DNA of 64,000 nt from Pycnopodia helianthoides (Eukaryota; Echinodermata; Asteroidea; Forcipulatida; Asteriidae), in assembly GCA_032158295.1 (NCBI GenBank), contig CM063259.1, forward strand, positions 12,743,564-12,807,563, given 5' to 3'. The translations under genes were made by a program, and so were the position numbers. Shown in pieces: positions 33,825 to 45,203 of this stretch; the first letter of the stretch is position 1, and every line of letters starts with the position of its first letter. The notes under the pieces are model-generated. The model saw only the letters and a program-made list of their open reading frames with translations, had not been told where the DNA came from and did no database searches.

Positions 33825-34170
33825 TGTGAACAAGCATTCACCACATGATAAATATTATTTGCAGGCTGGCATAATTTATCTATCATTGAAAACCTCAATT
33901 AGATAATATTGAATGATCAGAGTGTAGCGGGTCAAGTGTGTACTGTATAGATGCATTCACCCTATAACATCATATTACACTACAGGCTGACATAATTTAT
34001 CCATCATTCAAAACCTCAGAGGATGAGATTGAATGGTCAGCTAGTAGGAGGGTTAACTGTCTACTGTATTGGTACGCCTTTAAGTCATCATGCAGGCTGA
34101 CATGATTTATCTGTTGTCAAAAACTTGTGGATGATAATTATAGAATGGTCGGGTAGTTTGGAGGTTGAAC
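33825..34170 (+). repeat. AGGAGGGTT-type tandem repeat, about three to four units
   Basis: Units carry gcaggctggcataatttatc, atcattcaaaacctcag, gagattgaatggtcagctag and aggagggttaactgtctact. See 845-1135. Confidence 0.82.
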
Positions 34171-34899
34171 AGAAATAAGGCCAAGATGCAACTTGACATA
34201 TTTGTAGAGTGTTCTCAGATCTTGGGTTTCACCCAAGACATAATATGATGTAATTTTCTTGGTGCCTTTCAGCATTATCAATGCTGTGCTCCAGACATTG
34301 TGGCTTCGATTTTTAATACTCCGCAACCACAAATAATATTTTCCCTGCCTTTGCCCTCCATCATAAATTCCGTGGCACAAACATGAAAATATCAGTGAAG
34401 GATCTCCGCAGTACATGCTCTCGCATGCTTTCACTGTAGTAGTAACTCATGATTTTAATCATGATTTTATTCAAGAGACACAGTTTACAGCATGGGACTG
34501 TTCCTGCTGCATAATTATTACTAAGGCATCTTGGACACTCTACTGACTGTCGTCGGCTTTCCGGCTGGGTCTGGACAGACAGGATTCCGACAGTTTGATG
34601 AATGCCACTCTCTGAATGTGCATTTGATAGGCTCTGAGGGACACATCTGAAGTACCTCGGATGATATTTTGATTTTAACACTGAATATTATAGTAAGTGC
34701 AACTATTATTCATGTAGCCTATTATAAATAAATGTTTTGCTTGTTTTTTTTTGTCTAGGCTGCTGCTAAAATTTGTATATAGGTTTTCTTCCTCTACCCT
34801 GCTACTCTTGGTAATTTGTTTTTAGTGAGTTACATGTAACAAACCGGTTTGAACAGTTCAACTGCCTGTGTAGTGTTACATATGGTGGCACAACCGTGT

Positions 34900-35105
34900 A
34901 CAGAACTAGTAATAGTGTGTATTGTGTATACATGCATTCACCACATGAGTAACTTATTTATCATTCAAAGCCACAGTGGATGAGAATGAACTGTCAGATA
35001 AGAGGATTGAGTGTGTACTGTGTAGATGCATGCACCGCAGGATGTTTATCCATCTTTCAAAACCACTGGGATGATAATGTATGGTCAGACAGTAGGAGAT
35101 TCACA
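34900..35105 (+). repeat. AGGAGGGTT-type tandem repeat, about two units
   Basis: Contains gtgtatacatgcattcacca, atcattcaaagccacagtgg, gtgtactgtgtagatgcatg and ggtcagacagtaggag. It lies 0.7 kb from the previous cluster. Confidence 0.78.
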
Positions 35106-35284
35106 GATCATGGTGTTGAAAGAGCCTACCGATAGTGAAGTGATGGGCCCAATATCACAGCACTGCTTATTGCATATTTCGCAGTTCTTAATGCCACCAT
35201 TCTTACAAGGTAAGCTCAAAAGTTTTTGTGCTAAATGTAGCAATGTAAAATAAGCTAAATAACAAATTTCTTGCCAATCTTATA

Positions 35285-35672
35285 CTCTTTTTTTATTTTT
35301 TTATTTTTCAATGAGATATCGCCTTACTCACAAGGCCAAGGCTTCAAGGTGAGGGCTACACTTTACTGATTTGGGCTGTCAACCATCTCTGTCACCAGGG
35401 GCACGTTGCCACCTACTCCTGGGGCTGAAACAGGGTTACACCCCCTTCACAGTCCGTAAGGATGTACATGTAGGCATTGGGGTACCATCCACTAGGAGCC
35501 TGGCTGGTAGAACAGAATGCACTACCTTCCCAACTTTTTACGAAGCAATTATGGTTAAGTGCCTTGCTCAAGGGCACAAGTGTCATGACCGGGATTCGAA
35601 CCCACACTCTGCAGCTGACAACACTTCAGAGCTTGGGTCCAGTGAACTAGACTGTTTGGCCACGAAACGCCT
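35285..35672 (-). mobile_element. Near full-length tRNA-Leu-like SINE
   Basis: Read on the minus strand it starts tcgtggccaaacagtctagt, has B box gtgggttcgaatcccggtca and body gtgcccttgagcaaggcact, and ends in an A/T-rich tail (35288-35310). At about 385 bp it is the best copy of the family also seen at 4800 and 14168. Confidence 0.85.
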
Positions 35673-35820
35673 TTAAAGCAAGGAACTGTCTGCTACCCAA
35701 AGTGTTGACTTTTCAATTACTGTACGCACCATATTTGGACCCTCATCTTCTCACTTCATGCATGATTGTACAGGAAATTATATGTAATGTACAGCCTTGA
35801 CAGAAGACTAACAAACTTTG

Positions 35821-35842
35821 TGTCTGTCTGTCTGTCTGTCTT
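35821..35842. repeat. TGTC microsatellite
   Basis: Five tandem tgtc units. Confidence 0.9.
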
Positions 35843-36204
35843 AGATTTCTTGACATCCAGACAGCTAATCATTTCACTTATCCATCTTCATTAGCCTCCA
35901 AATCTCTCCATGCATATGAATGATCTCTTCCTAAACTGTTGTCCTTCTACCCTGTTAATCAATGTATCTCTGGTTTCGTCACCTTTACACCTTCTGCATG
36001 AAGCCTACTGTGTGATGAAGACATAACACAGTCACTTTCTCCATGCTAGACTACACTACGGTCGATTAAAAAGGCTACTGTGTCAACCGTTAACAGCCAT
36101 TTCATTTTTCTAAACGCCGACTGTCCTGCCATAACACAGTTAAACTTCTTGAGAACTAACCATCTTGAAAAGCTGATAAAAAAATGTTTACAATAATCAA
36201 TTCA

Positions 36205-36460
36205 TCAGGAATGAGATTCGGTGAATGTGAAAATTCCTTACAATTTCTTGCTGGCGTGGGTTTCTCCCTAACGCAAACCCTCCAGAAGTTACCAATTCAG
36301 GAGGTTTAGAGACTCTTTGCATCACCAGAAATACAAAACGACAGGTTTGAACACAATGTGGACAATTTCATTCTCCCTTTGGAGGCTGCTTTCACTTCTT
36401 CCAAGAAAATCAAAGGCCCAAGAGGATTTTAAGAAAATCCTGGAATCTGGAAAAATCTTT
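36205..36460 (+). repeat. Dispersed repeat, uninterrupted copy
   Basis: Landmarks catcaggaatgagattcgg, tcaggaggtttagagactct, acaggtttgaacacaatgtg and cacttcttccaagaaaatc match 5500-5890 in order. Confidence 0.6.
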
Positions 36461-37024
36461 CTAGAAATCAAATGCCTGCTTCATTGAGTGGACTGCATTT
36501 GGAGCAGCTTTGAGCAGAAATGTTTTAACTTGTTTGGGATGTAGACAATTAAAGTTACAAAGTGTGCAGTTAATTTTTACATTAAATGTAAGGGTCTATC
36601 CGCTGATCCTCCTCTTCCATGCTATACATCAACTAGACCGAGTTGCTATCAAAACAATTACCCCCATTCTTGCATCACTGCATGTCTCAGCTATCTCACC
36701 TAGACCCCATCCTCTAGGGGATCCATGGTGTTGTTGATCACCCCCTCAGAACCCATCCTCCCTGGGGAGGGTCAGACAAGGTGGATATTTAATTCATGTT
36801 GGTTATGATAACATAATTGGCCCAGGGAAAGCAAAGCCGAAAAAACGGGGGCAAATTATTCGCGGCGATGTCAAACCGGAATATTCATGAGTGACTTGGC
36901 GCTTCTCCGAGGGGAGTATGGATGGCTTCTCGCTGTCAGCTCAAAATGTTGGAAATTTCGAGACTGTTCTCGCAAATATTTTGCCCTCATCCTACTTAAC
37001 AGCAACTAACCTGCAGAGAATTAG

Positions 37025-37389
37025 CAGGGCTCAAATTTTACACCGGACCACAGGCCCCAGGCCAGTGGTTTTAGCATCGGGCCAGTAAACTGTCTTCAAG
37101 TGTTGTTCAGTTGAATAAAAAAAAAATAGGCCTACCTCACCGTGCAATATCTTTAGCTTATAAAAGAAATGATGTTCAATTAATGACTTTGAGTTTGAGT
37201 GTGGCACAATCTTTCAATTCGTTTGAGCATCAAAGTATACTCACTGATAAGACAAATGAGATCAGTCTTCTCTCTCAGTGAATGTTCAAATAAAAACAGT
37301 TTGCATGCTAAACTTTGTAGACAGTTTTTTTCTCGTTTAGATTCTGGTCTTGTAAAATAAATTCTGGTCCTGGTAAAGTTACATGCCCT
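37025..37389. mobile_element. CAGGGCT-ended TIR element, reverse copy
   Basis: Starts cagggctcaaattttacacc, with ggccccaggccagtggtttt close behind. This is the reverse complement of the right end of 12564-12983. The far end is degenerate (acatgcccta). Confidence 0.7.
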
Positions 37390-37489
37390 AGGGGGGGAAT
37401 TGGAGGGACCGGTGAAAAAACCCTCAGAAGAGAACCTGGCATACATGTAGGAGACAACCTACGCCTCCTCTACATCACATACAGCCTTA

Positions 37490-37560
37490 GCTGAGACTTG
37501 AACCAAGGCCACAATGGTGAGAGGCGAACACTTCACACACTAGCCAACCATGCCGCCCCC
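37490..37560 (-). mobile_element. tRNA-like SINE head
   Basis: On the minus strand atggttggctagtgtgtgaa and ggttcaagtctcagct form an A-box/B-box pair. Confidence 0.5.
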
Positions 37561-38151
37561 AAAAAACATTCATATCATTCCAAGCAGGCGAGTCACTAAA
37601 CTTCTTACAAAAAAAAAAAAAAAATTCCACAGGCACTCAATCCTTGAGTGTCTCTAAGTTGGCTTTCATGGTTGTGTACTCAAACAACAACTGCCCAGTG
37701 CACTGACCACCGTCTGTTGACCACTAACAACATCCCCTTGGTGTAATAACCTTCACCATTGTCCCCTCTTACAAACGACCCTTGGTTTTAAACCCATGGT
37801 GAGACTTGTGGAAACCACAGGGGATTGATGTCTGAACAGTAACATCCTGAGAAGAGGTTGTTTTGTTTTCCTTGAAGGAAAAAAAAATGTCCCACATTTT
37901 TTTACCTTCAGTATTCAGAGTGACTCATTAATGGGGGTCATCAGTACCCAGCTGGGCCTAATTCAAAGAGCCGAGACTACTAATAACACAATTTGTAAGA
38001 ATTTGTAAGTGGCACTTTCCTTTTAGAATAAAACATTCAAAGGTGTCGGTCATGAATAAAAAAAAACACGTTCATATGGTGGGAAGTGCAAGTATTTTCT
38101 GTTGCGGCTGGAGACGGTGATGTCACGCATGTTGCTGTTGACCCAAGTCAC

Positions 38152-38333
38152 CAAACGTCATCATCACAATAATCTCGGTTGCACCTGTGTGTTATACAGA
38201 GCAGTGCGCATTTCAGGCGACACGACATTTACATGCTTACAGTAAATTTCACACGCAATTCGACTCCCAAATTGGTGAGCGTGGCAGACAGTAGCTGCAT
38301 GTAACATTGGTGCAAGGGATTAATAATCAGTTC
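38152..38333 (+). repeat. Dispersed repeat copy, CATCACAATAATCT type
   Basis: Second copy of the repeat at 6076-6262; both contain tcatcacaataatct, a gtgtgtta-acag block, tagc-gcatgt and ttggtgcaag. Confidence 0.7.
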
Positions 38334-41300
38334 GCAACTGTTCTTTTTTCACTTTCTACAATTTCAGGAAATGCATTTGGGTTTTTTTTAAAGAAGGAGA
38401 TTACTCCATGGACTACATGCCTTTGATCGTTCAATCATTGACCAACAGTACGTGTATTACAGTCAGCTATTTTACATTAAAAAGTATATGTATTGATCAT
38501 TGGTGTTTCTTTACATCGGTTGCAAAGCCCTACGCACGGATCCAAGCGACTGTCATGTACTGCATAAAAACTGTTCAATACATTGCGTTAATTTTGTTTA
38601 CGCATCACAGCCATCTTTGACCAATGATGTTGATGCAACTACATAAGAAGCGCCAGCATGAGACAAAATAAAAAACTGCGTGTGACGTGTACACAAAATC
38701 AAAGCACCCCAGTAACGACAGGAACAAAAATAGTACAGGACGATATTATGCAAATGACCATAAAAGGATTGTATCAATCTACATCTAGGGTAGATGGGCA
38801 GATTTTATTTCTGATTTCCGATTGAATCTCGGCAGTTTTCTATTTGGAATCCAATTAAAATATTCCCCCGACTCTAAATCGTAGCTCGTTGGGTTCATTA
38901 GGCGGCCATTACCATGGCAACCATATGCAGTAAGTATCTTTCTGTCACAGCTCTATATATGCTGAGCATTATTTATCATCTGTTTAGATTGTTAGAAATG
39001 TCTCTGAAGTGGTTGCAAGTCGGAAATATTTATTAAACCAGGGCTCTCTAATGCCCTACAGATGGCCTATGACATCAAAGAAAGATAAGGCGAGTGCGCA
39101 TATACATCATTTTGAGTTTCTCTGCATCCCTTCCCCTGATGTAACCAAAGCCTTCACGATCGTGAAACATTAATTCAAAACCACTTACAGTGAAGCATCG
39201 TGGAGGAGCCGGTGTGGTTCTCATGGGAATGGATAATTAGCTCTGGGCAATTAACACTATTAAAGTTAATTCTGCAGTGGATTAAAAATTACGGAGAGAT
39301 CTTGTTGGAAACTAAGCCTGTTTACATCTACTTCACGGGGAGCAAAGGTGTCAAACTGCCGATGAATTTTGCCATCACTACCCCTCGCCCATGTTTAATG
39401 CATTAGTTAAAGTACTCTTAAATGCGTCATAAATGTTCAATCTGGATATAAAATTGATGACGGAATAGTTTCATGTTCATCCAAACTACTAAATCTTTTC
39501 ACATTTCAAGCAAAATAATAAAGCTTTGAAAAAAATGCATTATCCTTACATCGACATAGTATTTTTGGTTTAAAAATAATACAAGCAGTATGGGAATGTT
39601 GTGTTCTGTAATATTTACTGTTATAAGCTACATTTTCTGGAATAAGCTGCAATTCAGATGCGGTTATGTTGAAAGGGTAGATAATACAGCAGTTGTACAA
39701 ACACATTGTGAAATGTGGGAATTCCATTTGTTTACGCTGGACAAATATTGCTGCGTTCTTGAACTTTCAGAGGATAAACATTGCTTGGTGTAATGGAAAA
39801 TAGAAAATGGTTTCCTGATGCTGCCAAGCACCACATATATTTTAGGCCCTGTCTGAACTAGTGGCTACGGCTGTTTCTCAGGGCAGCCTATGCCTTATCG
39901 CATGCTAACGCTGTGACTTATCCAACTGCAGCTGCAGCCACTTATTGGCAAATGGCATTAGTTTGAAGTTACCAGACCTTGTTTTAAAAAGTCACAAATA
40001 TTTATTTACAACAAATGTATGTTCTTCTTTAAATTGACACAACAACTACAACAAAAAACTACAAATAACACAGTCAGTACCTTTAAATAAAAATCACAGA
40101 AACAATGAGGAAAATAATACTACTAGGAAAATTTGAGTGAAATTTATGTACAGGAAACAACGTTAAATTTTTGAGCGATCAAGATTAAAGTGAGTGTCTT
40201 GTCAAACAAGGAAAGTGCAATTCCAACTCGGACAATGTTGTGCATTCAAAATTGTCCCCAGACATTTGTCCTTGACTTGTATGGTGCACTGTACAGACTG
40301 TATACAAAAAAGGTTTGCTAGTGCGCGATATTGCTTGTCGAAAAATTAATTTACATTGAAATTTAAATAATATTGACGGAAAACTCAATTACTTATTTAT
40401 ACTCATTCCAGTCTAACAATCCACAATTTTCGGTCCCTAGCAACGATGCACCGTCAGAAAGGTCAAAGTGTATTGATCAGTTTGAGCACAAGAGACTTTT
40501 AAAAGAAATAAGAAAGAAAGGAGAAAAAAAAAAGCCTGAGCAAGAGTGTCTGTAAGACTAGACTCTACAAAAAGGTCTGATCAATAAGCACGAGTGTTGT
40601 GTTGCTAACAAGTTTCTGGAAACCGTGGTCTGGGAACGTGCTGCTGCGAGGGAATCTGCTGGTCGGGGCGTTTGGGAACGGTGGGGAGTTGAAGAGAGTG
40701 TCTCTGCCTGCAGTGATATGATCATTAGCGATGAATTCACACAAACAGCTGGGCTAATTAAAGGGCAGTGTACAAAATCTTTCTAAATTTTTTTTTCTCC
40801 ATTGAAACTGAGGCTAGAAACACAATGAATATCCACAACATACACATGTAACATCACCAAGCTGTAGAATGACAGGCCTGGAAAAGACCCTTCATGCACA
40901 TGACGTCATTTGAGTAGGGCGCCCTCGCCTTAAGGTCAAAAGGAGGTTGTTCATTGGTCAATCCTATGCGTCGCGCGTACAAATCTCTGTGTTTCCATTG
41001 TTTCATCATCATATGATGTCTGAGATGGCGTCTTGATCATGTCAATGCATTGGGTTAATTTCAGCTTTGGGAGGCTAAGGCATTAACATTTTGCAAAGGG
41101 CACCTCTATTAGAAAGTACACGGGAAACTTTTGAAGGGGCACCAAGGCCAAAACCAGGGCTACAGAGGATGGATCAGTCTTACTGTAGCCATTTCCACTT
41201 CCCAGGAAAGAAAACCCCAGGACTTCCTGGAGAATTTTAACCCTACCACCACCCCATGTTCATTTCACACAATGCAATTTTTCTGGGAAATGACCACTCA

Positions 41301-41949
41301 GTGGGGGGTTGGGGTTATCACTTAACCCTACTCCCAAGCAGATGTTGGGACGCTTGTGGAAATGGCTTTTTCCTGGGACTTTGCCAGGGTTACTAATTCA
41401 AGTGTGAAAAGGTAAACCAAATGGCTCCCGTGAACTTCTTGGGAATTTGTCTCTGTAGTAAAATAGGATTAAATGAATGTGAGCAAATTGAAGCTAAGTG
41501 TAGAAACAGAAATAGTCTGGCATCTTTTTGTGGTTAAAATTGGTGCTGACAAGTGTTATGGGCGTGAAGATTGACATAGTTTGACCACAAAAAAGCGGTA
41601 TTACAGAAGAAAATTTTGTGTGTGTGACAAAATCTGTTTAACAGCTAAACCCTTGAAGATGAGAGCATCACTTGTAATTCCTATGCTGTACGATTTTTTT
41701 TTGAGACGTCATTGGCAGCTGAGATTCATATTAGAATGTCATCACCTCCGTTCTTATAGGAATGGTCCTGACGGTACAATGTCCTCAGAGATCCATGCCT
41801 CGCATCTAATCATCTCCATTTAGCCCTGTGTGCGGGCTCTGACTGACAAACCCCATTATCCTGGAAATCCTACATGATTTGCTTCAAGTTTCCCCCAGAA
41901 AAAAACAACTATGATGCTGCACATAATCTACGGCGGGTTTCATTTTTGA

Positions 41950-42410
41950 TGAGAACATTTTATCAAGGGTTTGAGAAAGATAGAGGCTGATGGCCATGAT
42001 GTGATTGACCTTACGTATTGTGGATTGCTTGATGCCTTCAGGGAACAAGACTTTAAGAATTGCTGGTGTTATATTGCGGTTATCTTCTGCATTGTGAATT
42101 GGATAGGGCTTCCGGGGACATGACCAAATATAGGCTGGTAACCCTGATGTGGTGACCCACTGCACAGTGAATTAATAGCTACGCCTCCGGGGGACATGAT
42201 CAATACATCTATAGACTGGTGCCATGATGCAGTGACCTGTCTCTTTATGTATAATGGTCGTGGGCTTCGGGGACATGACCGATAAAGGCTGGTGGCCATG
42301 ATGATGTGTTGCCACACCACGGTGAACTTAAACATGTCTTCAGGGGACAAGACAAACAGACTGGTGACAATGATGCAATGTCTCAATCACTTTGCCCACA
42401 GGGTTCATGA
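41950..42410. repeat. Tandem repeat, about 75-bp unit
   Basis: Four to five diverged copies each carry cttc-gggacatgac, a short A/T spacer, aggctggt--ccatgatg and gtgacc. The clearest copies begin near 42105, 42185, 42268 and 42338. Several minus-strand ORFs run through it by chance. Confidence 0.78.
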
Positions 42411-44811
42411 TCATTGTGGCTATCGTTAATACCTTAACTAACACAAATGGCACTTCACCAAAGCATCTGATTCTGCCATAAAAACAGTCACGCACACCAT
42501 GTACCAGGCTAGTTTAAACTTTAAAAAAAATGTTGGCAGTAATCATGAACCAGGTTTTAATTGATTAAATGATGAACCTGGTTTAAATCCATTTAATGCT
42601 GACCTTTTACAGTAAATTACATTTCATTAACAATTAACTCTTGAGGCATTTTTCACAAAGAATATTCTCCAATCCATCAGAATTCTTCAACACTATGGTA
42701 CAAGTAACTCCGACCAAGACTACATCTAGATTGGTATATCGTACGAAACCACGCACAGTTTGTATCATGGACTTGCTAAAGTTGTAATGTTAGTCATTCA
42801 AAATCAGGCAATTCTGAAGGATTTTGAAGGATTTGAGACAGTTTGGGATGAAAAGTTCAAGGTGTCATTGATCTTACATCTGTAGACAGGGGAACTGTGA
42901 TGACCCGTTAGACTGGGATGGTACAAAGCCTCTGTTATCAGCCGGTTACCATAATGACTCCCCATCATAGGATCATTAGACAAGATGTTGGTCACTATGA
43001 CAACAACATGTGCATGTAAGTAGGGGGTTACATGACTCGACCTTTTCAAGTCATCAGTAGACGAGATGAGTGCGTCTCAAAATCGCGTAATGGGCCAACA
43101 ACTCTAGACATTCCTCCGCTGGGCGACAAAGCAGAATCTTGAAGAGGGTGGGATCTCTCATCAGGTGGGATCACTCATGGGGTACAAACTAAACAAAATG
43201 ATTAATGCTGTGGTGTTTCTTGCCCGAATCTCTCAACGACGCTACCCGATAAACAATAAACTGTAATTCGGGATAAATCCATCCAATTTCATGGCTGTAG
43301 GAAGACAAGTGTTGCACACGATGACGTTCAAATAAACATGACTTGTTTTCACTGCCCTTTGTAGTGTTATGACATCGCTATGGAAACAAATCCGAGCTCC
43401 AATGTGACACCTGACATTACTTGTTTATCAAAGGCGCCCTCATCGTCTTCGCTCAGGAAATGTAAATAACATTAAAGGGTGAGTCACCGATATCAGTTAT
43501 TTATGAAAACGAATTTCGTTGGCTGTATATAAAGGTCTTTGATTTTCTGTTCATGTATTTTTAATAACTGGCATCAGGATGTATATTTAATAAAGTACCA
43601 TCGCCGCACAAACAATGTCTTTCCACACAATCTTTTGATCCTATTCCATTGACTTATCCCAACCCACGCCTGATGCTTCCTTTTTGAAAGGGCAAGGGCA
43701 ACAAGGCGGTTTTTCTTTCAAGAGCACCAAGGCAACAACCAGGGGCCACGAAGGCAATTGCCTCCGCTAAGTATCAGGCCTGCAAACCTCATGTTAAATC
43801 TCACCTAATACATTTTAAGAACCATCTTATCCTCTCACTATAGATCTCACAGCATGTGAAGTTGGTAAGCTTCACCCCACCCCACCCCGGTTTGGCTGTG
43901 TGGTTCTGAATCAATCAAACTCAGGTTAAATCAGGGAAGATTCAGGAGGATGTTGATTTATCCAGTCAGCATTGAAGCACAGCATTGATCTTTTCAAAGT
44001 GTTTATAAGTGTGATGCCTCCTGACCATTCATACCAATCAGAATATTGGAGTGAGCAGTGGATTCTACAAAGAGAAGGTTAGATTTTCACCTTCGCTGGA
44101 CCGATTCCCATTGAGTCTAGATTGAAGGGATGGTTTTAATCTCTAAGCAGACCCTCCAGCCATTTCCATCTTTGGCTTACAGCTCAGTGGTGAAGCCAGG
44201 TACGGCAAACATTCCTACAGATTTGGTCCTGCCATCTGACAGAGGGGAAGCCACGTGTGAAATCCAACGGCTGAATACAACCTGTAAAATTGTTTTTCTT
44301 AACCATTCGCCTGCGGCACAATGTCATCTGGATACGAAACCTTAACATCCTGTTCGTCCATATGTGAGTCTGACATATTGAACATTTTGATCCCTTGGAG
44401 CTTGTTAGTTTTGGGGTTTGCTCCTTTTTTTAATTACAGAATCTTGTCCTTAATTCTTGTGATTCTCAGTAGGTAATTTGGGTTTACAGCAATTAGATTG
44501 ATTGACAATTGTTTCAAAAATTCACAACTTTAACAGGTTCTAATCAACTTTGTATACAAGCTGGACACAGCTAGTTGGCACATGAGTTCCTGAGGAAATC
44601 TGCCCCCCCCCCTTACCCAGGTTGCCAGGGGTCAATCGGAGTCTGTGCCATGGGTACATTTTTAAAGATTTGAACTAAAAACTAAATTTATCAATACTTT
44701 TGTGACAATCCAACACATGTATCTCTCAAGATTAGGATAATACAATTAGGAAGTCACTAAGAAGATAATTTGTCTTATTCTTAAGGGTAAAACTAGAGAA
44801 GAAGTACAAAC

Positions 44812-45203
44812 CTTTGACACTTGGGTTATGACATCTCGTCCCACCGAAAGCCCCTGAACAAAAGTTCTAGCGCTAATAAATGCTCTTTTGATATGGGAGG
44901 TCAGTTTAGCTGGTACGTCGCCGAACGGTTTCAGCTCATCTGTATGCTGTATTAAGCAATCCCAGAATGACTCTGTGTACGTGAACTGTGGGTTGAGCAG
45001 ACTGAACATCCGTTGAAGTAACTCCGTGAAAAAATCCTCCATGGTGCTGGCGAGGTCGATGTCGCTGCCGTGGTAATACCGGCGAAAGTTTTCAAATAGC
45101 TCGTCAAAGAACTCAGAGTTTTGTTGGTATAGCGACCCATAGGTTTTTGTGAACATGTCTCGGAGATCGGCTTGCCCTCTATCAATCAACTCTTTGAAAA
45201 AAT
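44812..45203 (-). CDS. Glypican exon (N-lobe helical region), matches vertebrate exon 3
   Basis: This 392-bp exon supplies 130 complete codons. It follows the acceptor tcctcag and ends at AAG before the donor gtttgt. It starts with two bases of a split codon (phase 1 junction) and ends in phase 0. The peptide runs from FFKELIDRGQADLRDMF through RTFVQGLSVGRDV to QVSK. Diagnostic glypican blocks are MF.KTYG.LY.QNSE, LLQRMFSLLNPQF, DELKPFGDVPAKL and RAFISARTFVQGL. These belong to the long helices that pack the elongated glypican core. One cysteine is present (WDC, near residue 81 of the exon), as in GPC4 and GPC6. The open frame extends upstream of the exon to a methionine at 45300, but that part is intron: the family homology stops exactly at the acceptor. 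Confidence 0.95.

Larger units (their letters stand above)
33144..44811. other. Glypican intron between the 45203-44812 and 33143-32978 exons
   Basis: This 11.7-kb intron contains AGGAGGGTT clusters, a full SINE (35285-35672), a TGTC microsatellite (35821-35842), a dispersed repeat (36205-36460), a CAGGGCT element (37025-37389), a 75-bp tandem array (41950-42410) and AGGCCTGGAATT fragments. I saw no exon of another gene. The intervals 38400-39800 and 42450-43650 hold nothing I recognise. Confidence 0.6.
11990..45203 (-). other. Glypican gene (GPC4/6-like), 3' portion, six coding exons
   Basis: This is the span of a glypican gene read on the minus strand. Coding exons are 45203-44812, 33143-32978, 28414-28284, 17219-16924, 16036-15864 and 12213-11990. 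Introns measure 11668, 4563, 11064, 887 and 3650 bp, all with GT/AG ends, in phases 0, 1, 0, 2 and 1. The exons join without a frame break into 459 residues, against about 555 for vertebrate GPC4 and GPC6, so roughly 100 N-terminal residues are missing. Glypicans are GPI-anchored heparan sulfate proteoglycans of the cell surface that regulate Wnt, Hedgehog, BMP and FGF ligands. Assignment to the GPC4/6 (Dally-like) branch, rather than GPC3/5 (Dally), rests on line-by-line resemblance of every exon to GPC6 as I remember it. The 5' exons and promoter lie outside the window or were not recognised. Confidence 0.93.
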
